This document shows, in pieces, positions 22,275 through 32,544 of a stretch of DNA of 64,000 nt. The first letter of the stretch is position 1. Every line of letters begins with the position of its first letter. The notes under the pieces are model-generated. The model was not told the origin of the DNA and searched no databases. It saw only the letters and a list, made by a program, of their open reading frames with translations. The stretch covers positions 11,219,867 to 11,283,866 of the forward strand of contig OW388296.1 in assembly GCA_936450465.1 (NCBI GenBank). Direction: 5' to 3'. The stretch comes from Gibbula magus. Its lineage: Eukaryota; Mollusca; Gastropoda; Trochida; Trochidae. The translations under genes and the position numbers were made by a program.

Positions 22275-22848
22275 ATGACTTTCCAGAATGCAAAACGCGA
22301 TCAGAAAAGAAGCCCCCCAGACAGCCGCTTTGGAGAAGTTGTCACTGATCACTACCCCCAAGATATGGCACAGAAAGAGGAACCTGCAAACACAAAGAAG
22401 CTATGGACAGTCACTACCTTTAATGCATGGGCAATCAGTTGGAACAATCAGTTGGAACAATCAGTTGGAACAATCTGTCTCAGGAACAACACAAGATGAA
22501 AAGTCTGGATGTAATGACTGAAAAGGAACTGTGCTACTGGCTGAGTAAAATGTCTGCGAAGTGATGAAACTGGATAGGAAAGAGTGTCCACCACGTTCTA
22601 TACAGAGTTTGGTTATGGGAATCCAAGAGAACTAACGGATTAGCAGGAAACAGAATTACAACTTCTTAAGGAACAGGAGTTTCAGACAAGTCCTAGACAG
22701 TCGAATGAACGCACTGACTCGTGAAGGTTTGGGTAGGGAGGAACATCAAGCACAAGCGTTCCACACGGAGCAGGAGGAGAGGTTCTGGCAAACCAAAGTC
22801 TTCGGCGATCACAATACCATGGTTCCTCTTCGTACTATCGGTAAAAAA
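22275..22848 (+). pseudogene. Crypton-type tyrosine recombinase relic (N-terminal domain)
   Basis: Plus-strand pieces read LDVMTEKELCYWLSKM (about 22503-22555), then CPPRSIQSLVMGIQREL in the next frame (about 22590-22635), and LTREGLGREEHQAQAFT with EERFWQTKVFGDHN (about 22715-22815). This order (E-L-x-x-W-L-x-K-F, Y/C-P-P-x-S-I/L, then a helix with L-T-x-x-G-L-G) matches the core-binding half of the DUF3504-like recombinases related to Crypton DNA transposons and found in ZMYM/QRICH1/KIAA1958 proteins. The catalytic C-terminal half with R, H-x-x-R and Y is absent. A 15-bp tandem repeat (CAGTTGGAACAAT, three copies, 22436-22480) disrupts the early part. Several stops make it non-functional. 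Confidence 0.7.
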
Positions 22849-22854
22849 AAGGAT

Positions 22855-23195
22855 TTCTGAAATGTTGTTTAATCGTTTGACACAGAACTTACAATTGAAG
22901 TGATTTTGCTGGAATGTTTCCAAATGAATAGAATTTGATGATACAAACTAACAAAGTAAAGTCTGCAGGAAGACATGGCAGCTCAATTTCGAGTGAGTGA
23001 GTGAGTGAGTTATTGTTTAACGCCGCTTCGGCAGTATTGCAGCCATTAGCGGCGACTCAATTTCGAAGCAATATTTGAATGCAGTAGACTGTCGTAAAAT
23101 CTTCACATGAGCCTTTACATTTTACGCAAGTATTTTAATAAAGGATGAAGTGATGAAATAATGTAGTCATTTTTTAAAATATGTATACTCAACTC
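22855..23195. repeat. Unit module M3, copy 2
   Basis: Paralogue of 12130-12480. It is interrupted by a LINE tail at 22993-23055 and lacks the 465-bp MITE of copy 1. Shared blocks: GCAGGAAGACATG, AAAATCTT-ACATG-(G/A)CCTTTAC and ATAATGTAGTCATTTTT. Confidence 0.7.
22993..23055 (-). mobile_element. 63-bp LINE tail insertion (tail 2)
   Basis: (GTGA)n, TTATTGTTTAACGCCGCTTC, GGCAGTATTGCAGCCATTAG and CGGCGA: the complement of the last 60 bases of the I-group LINE. CTCAATTTCGA flanks it at 22982-22992 and 23056-23066. The paralogous site near 12382-12400 is empty. Confidence 0.9.
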
Positions 23196-23510
23196 AACAA
23201 AAATGAAACGCGACATCTACAAGATACTAAAATGAAATTGCATGATGATATGGATGATATATATTATGCAAAGACCATAAAATAACTTTAAAAACACAAT
23301 AAAGCATGGTTTGTTCTTTAAATTTGTATACTGGCTTCTGCACAACATGATGGTGTTTCGTTCAGGTCCATTCTGTGTGGAGGAATTTCCTGCATATCCA
23401 TTAACAGTGTTACTACGGGGTATGGTCGCCATTGTTGTAGACAAAGGAGAGACATCATCTTCGCATTGACATTAACATACGACTAATGAAGGCAGAAGGA
23501 ATGTACTGTT
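23195..23510 (-). pseudogene. Tc1-like element relic, left part
   Basis: Starts with CAACTCAACAAAAATGAAACG, typical of a Tc1-family terminal sequence, and aligns with 13005-13255 of the other copy up to AATGAAGGCAGAAGGAATGT. The other half resumes at about 24985 after a Crypton-type insertion. Only non-coding end and the extreme transposase C-terminus are in this part. Confidence 0.7.
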
Positions 23511-23559
23511 AAGATCATCGGAAATATCGGAATTCTTACAAAAAAATCAAAACATCAAC

Positions 23560-24650
23560 ACTTCCAGGAAGACTATATGACCTCAAAATCGTCCATCGAT
23601 TCATGTCTGAAGAAGGCGACACTCACCAAGTTGATGAACTTCCCCCTAGTAAACTGATTAGACTATTATGTAAATTCATAATAAATGTGAAAAAGGGGAT
23701 TGGGTCTGAATATGAACCTTCCAGTCTGAGGGGCATAATCAGCAGTGTTGATCAATAACATCAAAATCAAAATTATACGGAAAGAGTATATTTCGGAACC
23801 TGTATTTGCCACTGTAAGGGATGTACTTACAACTAAACAAAGTTCTTAAACAGGAAGGTTTCGGTAACTTACCGAAACGTGCACAATCCCTCGACACATT
23901 ATGGAAATCCGGTGGAAAACTAGGTGTACACAATCCCGAATCCATTCTTAACACACATTGGTGGTTAAACACAACACATTTTGGTTAAAGAAGTGTAACT
24001 CCTCATACATGTAGGAACATGTAGTGGGGTGATGTTACACTCTACTACGACTCCAATGGCATGGAATTTAGGGAGCGTCAAACTAAGACACGCACAGGTG
24101 TTGACACAGGTACGTCCGAACTGTCACTCCGAAAGCTTGGGCATCCGGTGACGAGCGTTGTCCTGTCAAAGCTTACAAGCGCTACGCTCAGCTTCGTCCC
24201 GATGGGTTCAGTTCAGCTGATCTGTTTTTCAATAGCATTTTTCTTTTTTAAATTAGGCTAATAAATTTAATATCTCGCCGCTAATGGCTGCAATACTGCC
24301 GAAGCGGCGTTAAACAATAACTCACTCACTCACTCAGTTCAGCTGAAACCCAATTTTACTTACAGAAAAGTTCCCACACAAAACCACCCATGGTTTAAAC
24401 GTCAGCCTGTAGGTGTCAGTAAACTCGCATCAATCATGAAACGTATGGCCTCCAATGCCAAACTAGATTCAAAACGTCTTCAGGACCAATCACTCGGCCC
24501 GTAAATACATGGTCCAAACATCCCGCCGAATCAAATAATGCAAAGTAGTGGTCACAAGAACTTGCAGAGTATAAACAATTATTCAAACTGTTTCAAACGT
24601 TCGTGCAACACGAATAGTCACGCTTCTTTGTGGCGGTGCACAACTTGAAA
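23560..24650 (+). pseudogene. Crypton-type (DUF3504/ZMYM-like) tyrosine recombinase relic
   Basis: In order: FMSEEGDTHQVDELPPSKL (about 23600-23655), YEPSSLRGIISSVDQ (about 23709-23755), FLKQEGFGNLPKRAQSLDTL (about 23843-23905), HNPESILNTHWWLNTTHFG (about 23930-23985), CWGDVTL-type WGDVTLYYDSNGMEFRERQT (about 24026-24080) followed by KTRTG, KRYAQLRPDGFSSA (about 24177-24220), a WFKRQPVGVSKLASIMKRM-like block (about 24390-24450) and NHSARKYM (about 24485-24510). The last is the H-x-x-R pair of the tyrosine recombinase active site. This is the DUF3504 catalytic layout of ZMYM2/QRICH1-type proteins derived from Cryptons. Stops, frameshifts and a 113-bp LINE-tail insertion at 24221-24333 inactivate it. 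Confidence 0.82.
24221..24333 (+). mobile_element. 113-bp LINE tail insertion (tail 3)
   Basis: Longer than the others: it includes TTTTTCAATAGC, TTTTTTAAATTAGGCTAATA and AATATCTCGCCGCTAATGG before the shared GCGGCGTTAAACAATAA and (CTCA)n. The same upstream bases occur in the LINE 3' region at 50405-50460 and 50880-50940. TCAGTTCAGCTGA flanks it at 24208-24220 and 24334-24346. Confidence 0.92.
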
Positions 24651-24984
24651 GCTATAATACCTAGCACTAAAAAATAATCCCGAGAATTGAAATTTGTGAT
24701 TCAAATAGTTATGTCAAGTTTTTTTTTTTTCAATAAATATGTTTGGTTCGTAAAATCGTGTTGATCTTTAATTGTTTTAGATCGTTGTTCAGTGTTAAGG
24801 TAAAACGGAATGACAGCAGCCTCATTACAATGTATTTTTACGCCTGACCTAGTTATGCTGGCGTAATACACTCGAATCGACCTTTCGTTTGCGCATTATT
24901 GTGTTGGGTGATTACTAAATAAAATAGTAAACTCTGTCCTGTTTAATAACATTAAACAGAACATCGTTTAGTAGTCTCTATTTA

Positions 24985-25393
24985 TTGTACACATCTAACA
25001 AGACCAGTCGCAGTTGTTGATGATTTTGCGAAATTACGGGGCAGCAGTGAAGGAGTCTCACAATCTCAGATGTTCCACTGGATTAATGTTCGGTCTCAGA
25101 GCTAACCAATTCATTGTCTGGATGTCTTTGACGGCCGGAAAATGTTGGGCGAGTCGTGCAGTGTGAGTATGTCCGTTGTCTTCTTGGATAGTCAATGGAA
25201 GAACAGGTCTGATAACATCGTCTACAAAGAGTTGTGCTGTGAGGCCTCTGTCACAATGTTTTGCAAGATAACAGGTGAATGATGGACAGACCATCCCATC
25301 GGTCAGTTTCCAAAACTCTAGTAATCTTCCATTTCGACGACGCCATACTCTTTCACCCTCATCTGCATACATGGCATCAGCCGATGATGGCAA
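24985..25393 (-). pseudogene. Tc1-like transposase relic, right part
   Basis: Minus-strand frame from 25393 reads DEGERVWRRRNGR, then DGMVCPSFTCY, LTAQLFVDDVIRPVLPL, IQEDNGHTHTARLAQHF and LRPNINPVEHL at about 25090. These are the post-first-aspartate region, the QDNGHxHxAR block holding the second aspartate (D in EDNGHTH) and the NPVEH motif of a Tc1 DDE transposase. The N-terminal DNA-binding domains are not present. It is the continuation of the relic at 23195-23510. Confidence 0.82.
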
Positions 25394-25636
25394 AGGGTTT
25401 TTTTAAGGTCTGAAAGGGGTTTTTTTTCCCCGAAAGGGTTTTTTAAAGCGCAGATATGTTTTTCCTTTATCATTAACAAAAACTAATTGTAATTTAATGA
25501 CTCTCATACTACAATGGACATAAAATGAAGATTTTAAATAAAGGGAGATCTTTTAACCTATTAAAACCTATCACACAGTAGTTGGTAATTTTTTAAGGTC
25601 CAAAACAGTTCACACACCACTTCAAAGAAGTCTTTC

Positions 25637-27228
25637 CTTTTACTCTTCACACAAGTCTAAGTACCTTGCTTTCTCTGCTGTACAAGCAGTTTTTGCATTG
25701 TTCAGATGGGAGGGAGGCTTAAACTCAAAATATTGCTGCCTGATGTTCATCGTGACACTCGTTAGACTGTTGAGTGTTCTGTTGCTGAGGTTCCATCTCT
25801 TGTCTATTTGAATCTTTCTTAAAGGTGCATCCATTGTGTTTCATAAAATTTTATTTGGCTTTAAGACGTTCAAACTCACCACATGTGTTGTCTACAATAC
25901 AAATAAATTCACTTGGCTTGCATATTTATCACCAATCACCAAATATATCGTAATTACTAGTTTTCAAAATTGAGTAACATCATTATGCATGTGCAAAAAC
26001 CAACACTACACGTCCCATTTACATGTACAGTAGTTATGTGACCTAATAAACATTACCAACTCAAATTTGTGCTTTTTTAGTTATAGATAAGATTCCAAAA
26101 TTATTTTGGACTCATTGACGCGCGCCACACGCTGTGCATTGTCCGGTTTTCGATCAGAAATAAATACTTTTTGCCAATATGCTAAGTCTACTATCATCAA
26201 AATGGTAGTCTTCGGTAACAGTCAGTACTTCTCGATAAAGTAACACCGTTTATAACGTTTGCAATATGTGACCCAAAACAACACAATGGATGTACATTTA
26301 ACATGCTGAAAGAACGCTCTGCATTGCTGTGAGGAAGTACAAAGAAAGTCCTTTTCAGACAGCAGACTCCTTGTACTGCTCCTGGCCAGAACGGGTTTTC
26401 TTCTGCTCCATCTCATTCCAAAAGGTGTCAAGTCTGGTTAGCTTCTTCTGGAAGTGAGGTAGGTCGGAGGCTGTCTGGTAGTCCCCAAACTGATCGAGGA
26501 GTCTGTCCTGGTCCAGGTCCGGCAGGAACCTCTCTGCTGAAGAAGAAAGTTTATTATATCATTATTTGTCTGGTTTTTTTTTTCATGAACACTGAGCTGT
26601 TGCTTTCAATACTTTCAGTACTCAAATGAAGAAATGAAAGTTAATTTTGTTTACTATGTTACAATTATTGCTTTGAATGAGAATCCCTTATGAATCTATG
26701 TTAATGTTATCTGTGTAAAATACATTGGAAATAATCTAATACCATAGAATTATAAATTATAATTAATTTCAGATACCTGAGTTGTTAGATATGTCCTGGC
26801 TAAGATCTGGATTTAGCAACCCGATGGTTTTCAGCATCTCGTCACCGAAAGGGAACTTCTTAATCATGTGACCTGTGATGTCATGATAAAATTGCCTCAC
26901 TGTTCTGTAATAAATATTGTTTGTCAATTAAAACAAAAGAAGATCATTTTAAATGTCATCAAATAAAGGTCAACTACATGATAATTTAACATTGCAAAGT
27001 TTATAGAATAATAGTATGAGGGCTCCAATGTGCATAAATGGAAATACCTGAAGAAAGGTGTCGAGTCCATGGAGTCATCTTCGGCCAAAAGTGCCCTGGC
27101 CTTCATCCCCACAGTCAGGTCATGTGACATCTGGAGGTCCTCATCTAGGTATGGGACACTCATCAAGTCCTTGTGTTGTAGGATCACTTTGGTGGAGATA
27201 AATTTCGATAAAGTCTTAGCATGTCTGC
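25637..27228 (-). pseudogene. hAT-derived multi-exon gene relic (C-terminal dimerisation region)
   Basis: Four exon-like blocks on the minus strand keep splice signals. Exon A (27048-27228) reads HKDLMSVPYLDEDLQMSHDL and ends STPFFR before GTATTT. Exon B (26777-26904) follows an ATTTATTACAG acceptor, reads VRQFYHDITGHMIKKFPFGD and ends at GTATCT. Exon C (about 26296-26536) follows TTCTTCTTCAG, reads LPDLDQDRLLDQFGDYQ and, after a one-base frameshift near 26355, LPHSNAERSFSML. Exon D (25640-25820) reads RKIQIDKRWNLSNRTLNSL to a stop. PHSNAERSFSML is the hallmark of the hAT C-terminal dimerisation domain. Exon phases A/B and B/C join cleanly. The catalytic core and BED finger would lie upstream and are not found in the window. 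It may be a decayed domesticated gene or a spliced hAT transposase copy; the frameshift favours a pseudogene. Confidence 0.7.
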
Positions 27229-27515
27229 GTGCAGATACCCAAGCATGGATTCATCAGCCAGAAAAAATATCACATTTAATATTGAATAAAATATAGAACA
27301 CAGTTAATTTTAAACATAGAACTTGAAATAAATATTCTATATAAATCACCCAGTTGTAATTCATTATTAAAGCAAATTGAAGAGTTCACTTATTGGATTG
27401 TATGTTTTAATTTATTTTTTTTATTAATATAATTAACATTTGGAATTTTTCATAACACGTTTTCATGAAGTCTCTGGTAATCACCGACATACAATGTCAA
27501 TATAAAGTAGCTGGT
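27229..27515. other. No recognised feature
   Basis: AT-rich spacer, probably upstream intron of the hAT-derived relic. No further exon could be read. Confidence 0.35.
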
Positions 27516-27519
27516 GTTG

Positions 27520-28340
27520 AATTCATTCAGGGGCCCCAAAATGAATTCCAGAAAACATAAGATCACCTTTATGTCTTGTCTTCTGAACGCAACTGCGCAT
27601 CTCTGCATCCTGATGATCTGTCACATGAACACAAACTCTGCATTCATCTGTAAGGATAACGTTGTGCCATTGTGATTGTCTCCAATTCAGATGTTGTTGC
27701 GCCCAGTTTAATTTGGACCAACATAAAGTCTCAGACAGTGTAAGGCATTCGCTCTCATGCTTCAATGGGGCAGGTAGCGCAGTGGTTAGCGCCTTCGGCT
27801 TTGGACCAAGAGGTCCCGAGTTCGAATAGCGCCAGGGGCACGGCAACTTTGTCTGTAGTAGAGAACTGTACGCAGTAAGGTTTGGGTGCAATGCTACACT
27901 GAGTCGATGCTCGCAGGTTTCACCGCAAGGCATAGCCACATGTCGTTGCGGGCTTTCTCCCTGCCATAATACTTACAGCCGCGATATAAGTGAAATACTC
28001 TTGAAAGCGGCGTTAAACCCCAACTCACCTCACCTCACCTCATGCGTCAACCCACAGCGGCTGGAGAAAGGGCTCGATTGTGAATTCAAATGGTTTGATT
28101 GGCTGTTGATGTTGCTGGCAAGAAACGGTTCAGTAAGTGTGAAGTTTTCATGTAACGATATTGGCGGTATGACATCACTCTAGATCGACCACTTGGGGGA
28201 ATATAACTGACTGTGTCGGTTTGATTATGGTGCTTTACAAGTCGAAAGATGATTGAAATGTGAACTGCCCAGCTGTTGCGCAACAATGGCAACACTTCAA
28301 CAGCATCAGTCATTCCAATCGCGATTCATTAGTCAATCGT
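27520..28340 (-). pseudogene. Tc1-like transposase relic split by a SINE
   Basis: N-terminal part (about 28340-28060) reads LLRNSWAVHISIIFRLVKHH, then PPSGRSRVMSYRQYRYM and HLLNRFLPATS: helix-turn-helix, GRPR-like hinge (GRSR) and second HTH. The rest (about 27750-27520) reads LNWAQQHLNWRQSQWHNVIL and TDECRVCV, where TDE carries the first catalytic aspartate. A full-length tRNA-derived SINE sits between the two parts. The C-terminal half with the remaining acidic residues is missing. Confidence 0.78.
27766..28038 (+). mobile_element. tRNA-derived SINE, full length
   Basis: The head looks like a tRNA with an A box TAGCGCAGTGG (27775-27785) and B box AGTTCGAATAG (27819-27829). The body starts GCGCCAGGGGCACGGCAACT. 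The 3' end is AAAGCGGCGTTAAACCCCAA plus CTCACCTCACC. CTCATGC(T/G)TCAA flanks it at 27754-27765 and 28039-28050 with one mismatch. Compared with 37789-38041 this copy has an internal deletion of about 45 bases after ACACTGA. It would be transcribed by RNA polymerase III and moved by a LINE that recognises its tail. Confidence 0.88.
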
Positions 28341-28489
28341 AGGATTTTTCAACATCTGATACTCTTTACACTTTACAACCGTATACACGCGGTGAGGTTG
28401 TGTTCTGTCAAATGAGTTTTTCACAGTTTGTGTTTGTGTGAAATCTAAACTTAGGAATCCCTTGAAAAAACTTAAACAGCTTTAAAGGT

Positions 28490-29090
28490 CTGACTTAAAG
28501 GTTAGATGAAATGACATATGGTCACATTCGAATTCTTTGAAAAGGGGTTTCAATTTGACAATTGCTCGATTTTAAATTTCTGAAATCGACCCATAAATTA
28601 CTTATATACGGCTTTTAAAAAAAGTGCCTAATTAAGCCCCGGCGACCAGAATGAAAGTGGGCGGGCGGTGATCACTGAAGCGTATCGTGCTGTGACGTAC
28701 GTGGAGGAGTGTCACAATGGCCGCTAATCTTAATTTAACGCGTTTTCCTAACTTTTAAACTGTTCATATAAGACAAGAAACTTCATCAAAACAACCCAAA
28801 TTTTCGATAAACGGTACTTAACTTTTGAACTAGCGATTTCATATGGTTACAACGACTGGGGCCTGTTGAATTGGAGTGCATTCTGCGCTTATGTATAGTA
28901 TGTTTGTAGCAATTAACCGCTCAACTGCTGTCATATCAATTTCCATGGAGTGTTTATCTTCAAACTTCGTCATTCCAAGTGACGTGGCCGATGCCTTGTC
29001 TTACCTGTATGAATCAAATGACAGTTCAAGTGACATTGACTCTCGCGGGAATCGGGGCGAAGAGAGATTAAGTAGCACATATTGATCAAA
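28490..29090 (+). repeat. Dispersed repeat of unknown class with a short frame
   Basis: The segment GTTAGATGAAATGACATATGGTCAC...CCGGCGACCAGAATGAAA...CTGTGACGT is repeated in weaker form at 60220-60400. Downstream, a frame at about 28943-29085 reads IPSDVADALSYLYESNDSSS, acidic and serine-rich, to a stop. I do not recognise the protein. It could be the start of a gene carried by a DNA transposon. Confidence 0.4.
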
Positions 29091-29559
29091 TTATGTTCCA
29101 TAATCGGCAGGTAAATTTTGTTTTGTATGTATTAATAAATAAAGTAATATGGTAGGTATAATTTCACGAACACTGAACGATTGGCTGTTCAAATAAGCGA
29201 GACAACATTGATGTAATGCAATGCAAACCATTTTCACTTCACTTTCATGAATAAATACATGAACTGGATTGGTCAACAAGCTCAATGAAATTTACATGAA
29301 GATTGTACACGCAAACATATGCATTATGATTACACAGATTGATATAGACAACGAACATTATCGGATGAAAGAATTATGATACCAGTAGCATTTTAATGCA
29401 CATCTCGTAAATGAAAACGAAAAAGTGTCACTTCAGCACACCAAAACACATTTCTAGCGTACCATATAGATGTTTCTTCCAGATCAAAGGGGAGAAGTGT
29501 TGTTACAGCAAATGAGTTTGCTCAATTAAGAAGCTGAGTATGTGAGAAGGAAGGAGTGT

Positions 29560-30285
29560 AATTATCCCCCGCCACAACGAAGTTGGCGGGGGATATAGAA
29601 ATGAGCTCCGTCTGTCCGTCTGTCCGTCTGTGCGTCCGGGCTTTTCCATTCCGGCCTCAAACTTCAAAACTATAAGACATATCTCAACGAAACTCGGTGT
29701 GTGGAACAATCATCATGTGTAGATGTGCCTTTTGGGGTTTTCAACTTAGAGTTATTTTTTTTTACCGTTTCCATGGAAACGGAACTTCGAATTTCGTTTC
29801 CGGAGCAGAACTCGAAAACTATAAGACATATCTCAACAAAACTTTGTGTGTGGAACAATCATCATGTGTAGATGTGCCTTTTGGGGTTTTCAACTTCTTC
29901 GAGTTATTTTTTTTGACCGTTTCCATGGAAATGTAAATTAGAATTTCGTTTCCGGAGCAGAACTCGAAAACTATAAGACATATCTCAACAAAACTTTGTG
30001 TGTGGAACAATCATCATGTGTAGATGTGCCTTTTGGGGTTTTCAACTTCTTCGAGTTATTTTTTTTGACCGTTTCCATGGAAATGTAAATTAGAATTTCG
30101 TTTCCGGAGCAGAAATCGAAAACTATAAGACATAGCTCAACGACATTTTGTGTGTGGAACAATCATCATGTGTAGATGTGCCTTTTGGGGTTTTCATCTT
30201 CTTCAAAAATTTTAATTTGTTTAATTTTTACCATTTCTATGGATACATAACTAAATAATTAACTCAAAAACTGCCTTGGATGTAT
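29560..30285. repeat. Tandem-core repeat (about 152-bp units, four copies)
   Basis: Starts with a hairpin TCCCCCGCCA/TGGCGGGGGA, then a (GTCTGTCC)n run at 29606-29630, then four tandem units beginning CTATAAGACATA at 29670, 29819, 29971 and 30123. Each unit contains GATGTGCCTTTTGGGGTTTTC and TTTCGTTTCCGGAGCAGAA. Architecture and composition match mollusc tandem-core elements of the pearl type, thought to be Helitron-related non-autonomous elements (recalled, not searched). The same core, reversed, is at 40690-41215. Open frames across it are produced by the period being close to a multiple of three. Confidence 0.75.
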
Positions 30286-30700
30286 TTTTAGCTCATCTGG
30301 CTAATGGCATGGCACGGTGTCCGACGTCCGTCCGTCCGTCCATTCATCCGTCTGTCCGTCTGTAAACTTTTTGCATTTTGTCTTCTTCTCCAGAACCACT
30401 TGGTCTAAGGAGATTAAATTATGTGTGCATACTCCTTGGCTTTGACACAACCTAAAAAAACTATCTTCTAACTATTTTCATCCTGATCATCAGCAAACGA
30501 TAACCATCAGTTGCCATGAACCTTATATTGGGTAGGCTAAGATTGTTTTGATATGTTACAAACCTTACAGGGAGTGGCATCCCTGCCCTGCTGAGCCAAC
30601 AAATCATCATCCATCCTGCTACATCAGGCTATAAGGAGAAGGTTCATAGTCACTGTTATTCAACAACTATTCTTCAATAAATGTTCCCAAAGGCGGGGGA
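30286..30700. repeat. Second dispersed repeat with GTCC run
   Basis: Begins TAGCTCATCTGGCTAATGGC, a (GTCC)n run at about 30325-30362, then TTTTTGCATTTTGTCTTCTT and CTCCAGAACCACTTGG. This opening is one I associate with widespread mollusc repeats. A GGCGGGGGATATGG box occurs near 30694, like the one ending the hairpin at 29590, so 29560-30705 may be one composite element. Confidence 0.5.
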
Positions 30701-30705
30701 TATGG

Positions 30706-31500
30706 CCGACTCTGTCTGCTTGTTATGTTTGTACAGATAAGAAGTTTACTGGACCGATTCAATTATATAACAAATGGCATGTCGGTGACTGGCGTGTCAT
30801 ATATGTTTATTGTCAAACGTCCGTCTTGGTGACACACAATACACTTAACGCGACATTCAGTCTATTTGTTTTTCAATCTTGCCATTTGCGAAAAGACTTT
30901 TGCTGAAAGAGGGTTAGCATTTGACCATCTTCTATTTCCAAGTACTGTCATTGATGGATTTATAGGTTTACAATTTCTGTCTTATGTGCATTTGGATATT
31001 CATATTGTCCGTTTGGATACGTTTATAAGGTAAGTTTCTTACATTAATTGACACTCTTGCTGAAATGTCAATTTAATACGATGTTTATTTGATTTGATTA
31101 ACCACGCATTTTATTGAAAACATTATTTTATTATCTTTTAGATTCTGAATGTTTTAAATTATAATAACTGATAACTAAATCGTAAAATGTAACATTGGGA
31201 TGCGGTATTTTCGTAGGTGGATTCGTAGACGTATTATTATCGTTGATAACCAACTTCCTTTGGTGTTTTAAAATATGTGGTGAGTTGCTTTGATTGTTGT
31301 AATGTACTGTTAGTAAATTAGGTTGTCGGTAGATTAACGACGTTAAAAAATCAAGATGTTGTGATGTGCTTTGATTGTCGATGGCTTACCGTAGGGCCTA
31401 CTTCTCTGGCGTCTGCTAATCTCACGTTTGTTGTTTAATTTTATACACAAACATTCTCCATAAAAAAAATAACAACACCGAATATCTGATTTTGTTGTCT
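30706..31500. other. No recognised feature
   Basis: No repeat or coding signal recognised; AT-rich. Confidence 0.35.
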
Positions 31501-31526
31501 CAACTTAACTTCTTTCATATTATCCT

Positions 31527-31934
31527 CTATCGATCACTCATCCGCTCCAAACTTGATTATGGATCCATAATATATGGATCTGCCCGCCCCATATATATCA
31601 AAATGCTAGATACAATCCACCACCAGGGTCTCACGCTTTGTCTTGGGGCCTTCGGAACTGCACCTGTTGAAAGCCTTTACGTTGAAGCTGATGAGCCATC
31701 TCTTGAAGATCGGCGCATCAAGCTAGCACTTCAATATATAACCAAACTTAAAGCCAACCCTTCTAATCCTGCATACAACTGCGTATTCAATCCAGAATAC
31801 CAGCAGTTGTATAACTTAAAACCTAAAGCAATTCCACTACTCGGTATCAGACTTCAACAACATGTTGAAGATTCTGATATTAACCTAACAACAATAGCAG
31901 AGCACGGTCTGCTTGCCGCTCCGCCATGGCAGCA
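31527..31934 (+). pseudogene. Internal fragment of I-group LINE ORF2
   Basis: Reads LDYGSIIYGSARPIYIKMLD, then LCLGAFGTAPVESLYVEADE and IRLQQHVEDSDINL, nearly identical to the segment between reverse transcriptase and RNase H of the full element (48767-49178). The frame stays open through the fragment. Both ends are internal to the LINE: neither the 5' end nor the 3' tail is present, and no target duplication was seen. Confidence 0.88.
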
Positions 31935-32218
31935 GGACTATTAAACATACTATAGTTCTCTAACCAGTCATTTGGAATGGTAGCAACAAAAGTTTCCAAT
32001 AGACATATTCTCTTTAACTTTATTCAATACCTACGTAAGTTAAAGTCATTGATTTTATTCAACAGTCCGTTTGACGTTCCAGCACAAGAAGGTAAAAGGT
32101 TCTTTTTCTGATAGTCACTGACACAGTTCACATTCACTTTAAATCTACCGGTGCTTACTTTGACTGGTTCCCGTGGTAAACATCCGGGCTTCGGTCGGTG
32201 TCCTAGGTGGTAGTTTCA

Positions 32219-32230
32219 CCTCTCTCTCTC

Positions 32231-32281
<51 letters not shown>
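32219..32281. repeat. (CT)n microsatellite
   Basis: A nearly pure CT dinucleotide run with one TACC interruption near 32231. It makes an arginine/glutamate-rich frame on the minus strand that should not be taken as a gene. Confidence 0.95.
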
Positions 32282-32284
<3 letters not shown>

Positions 32285-32329
32285 CTAGCCACGGTTCGCA
32301 TATATGACCCACGTTGAAGATCGACGTCA

Positions 32330-32540
32330 TTTTCAGTGCGTTGTTTTGTGACCAGTTTACCAGGCTCTGACCTTGTCATCGGAGACTTGCAACTTGGCGA
32401 TCACAGGGCGAGGTGAAGTAGCGTTGCTGCGTCGGGTACCAAGACGGTGAGCACGTATGACGTCACTGGACTGCCATGTCTTGGAGGTCAAGAATTCACT
32501 GAAAACTGACAACACATTTTCTTTAAAAATCCTTGATTTT
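32330..32540 (-). pseudogene. LINE ORF1 relic, second segment (RNA-binding part)
   Basis: Minus-strand reading gives ENVLSVFSEFLTSKTW, then SSDVIRAHRLGTRRSN and SPRPVIAKLQVSDDKVRAW. V/I-x-R-A-H-R-L/I-G followed by R-P-R-P-I/V-I-x-K is the conserved core of the RNA-binding ORF1 protein of many non-LTR elements. It is best read as the continuation of the ORF1 relic at 33900-34500, cut in two by a DIRS fragment. Confidence 0.72.
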
Positions 32541-32544
32541 TGAT

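Larger units (their letters stand above)
23511..24984 (+). mobile_element. Crypton-type element inserted in Tc1 relic
   Basis: The limits are set by comparison with the uninterrupted Tc1 relic at 13235-13265: the sequence AATGAAGGCA...GGATGTCATCTAACA is there continuous, but here 1.47 kb separate GGAATGTA from CATCTAAC. The inserted block carries a tyrosine-recombinase pseudogene on the plus strand. No long inverted repeats are seen at the ends, as expected for Cryptons, which integrate by recombination. Confidence 0.65.

Noticed and set aside
27766..27838. A functional tRNA gene
   Set aside because: A and B boxes are present, but the sequence runs into a SINE body with tail and target duplication, and the acceptor stem does not pair convincingly.
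29503..30162. Set of near-identical 62-68 residue proteins on the minus strand
   Set aside because: They arise from the tandem 152-bp repeat units; there is no family or start signal and the same repeat in another place (40690) has different frames.
29670..30285. CRISPR-like array
   Set aside because: Repeats are contiguous with no unique spacers and units of about 152 bp; the genome is eukaryotic.
32145..32330. Arginine/glutamate-rich minus-strand protein
   Set aside because: It is the translation of the (CT)n microsatellite between a LINE relic and ordinary DNA.
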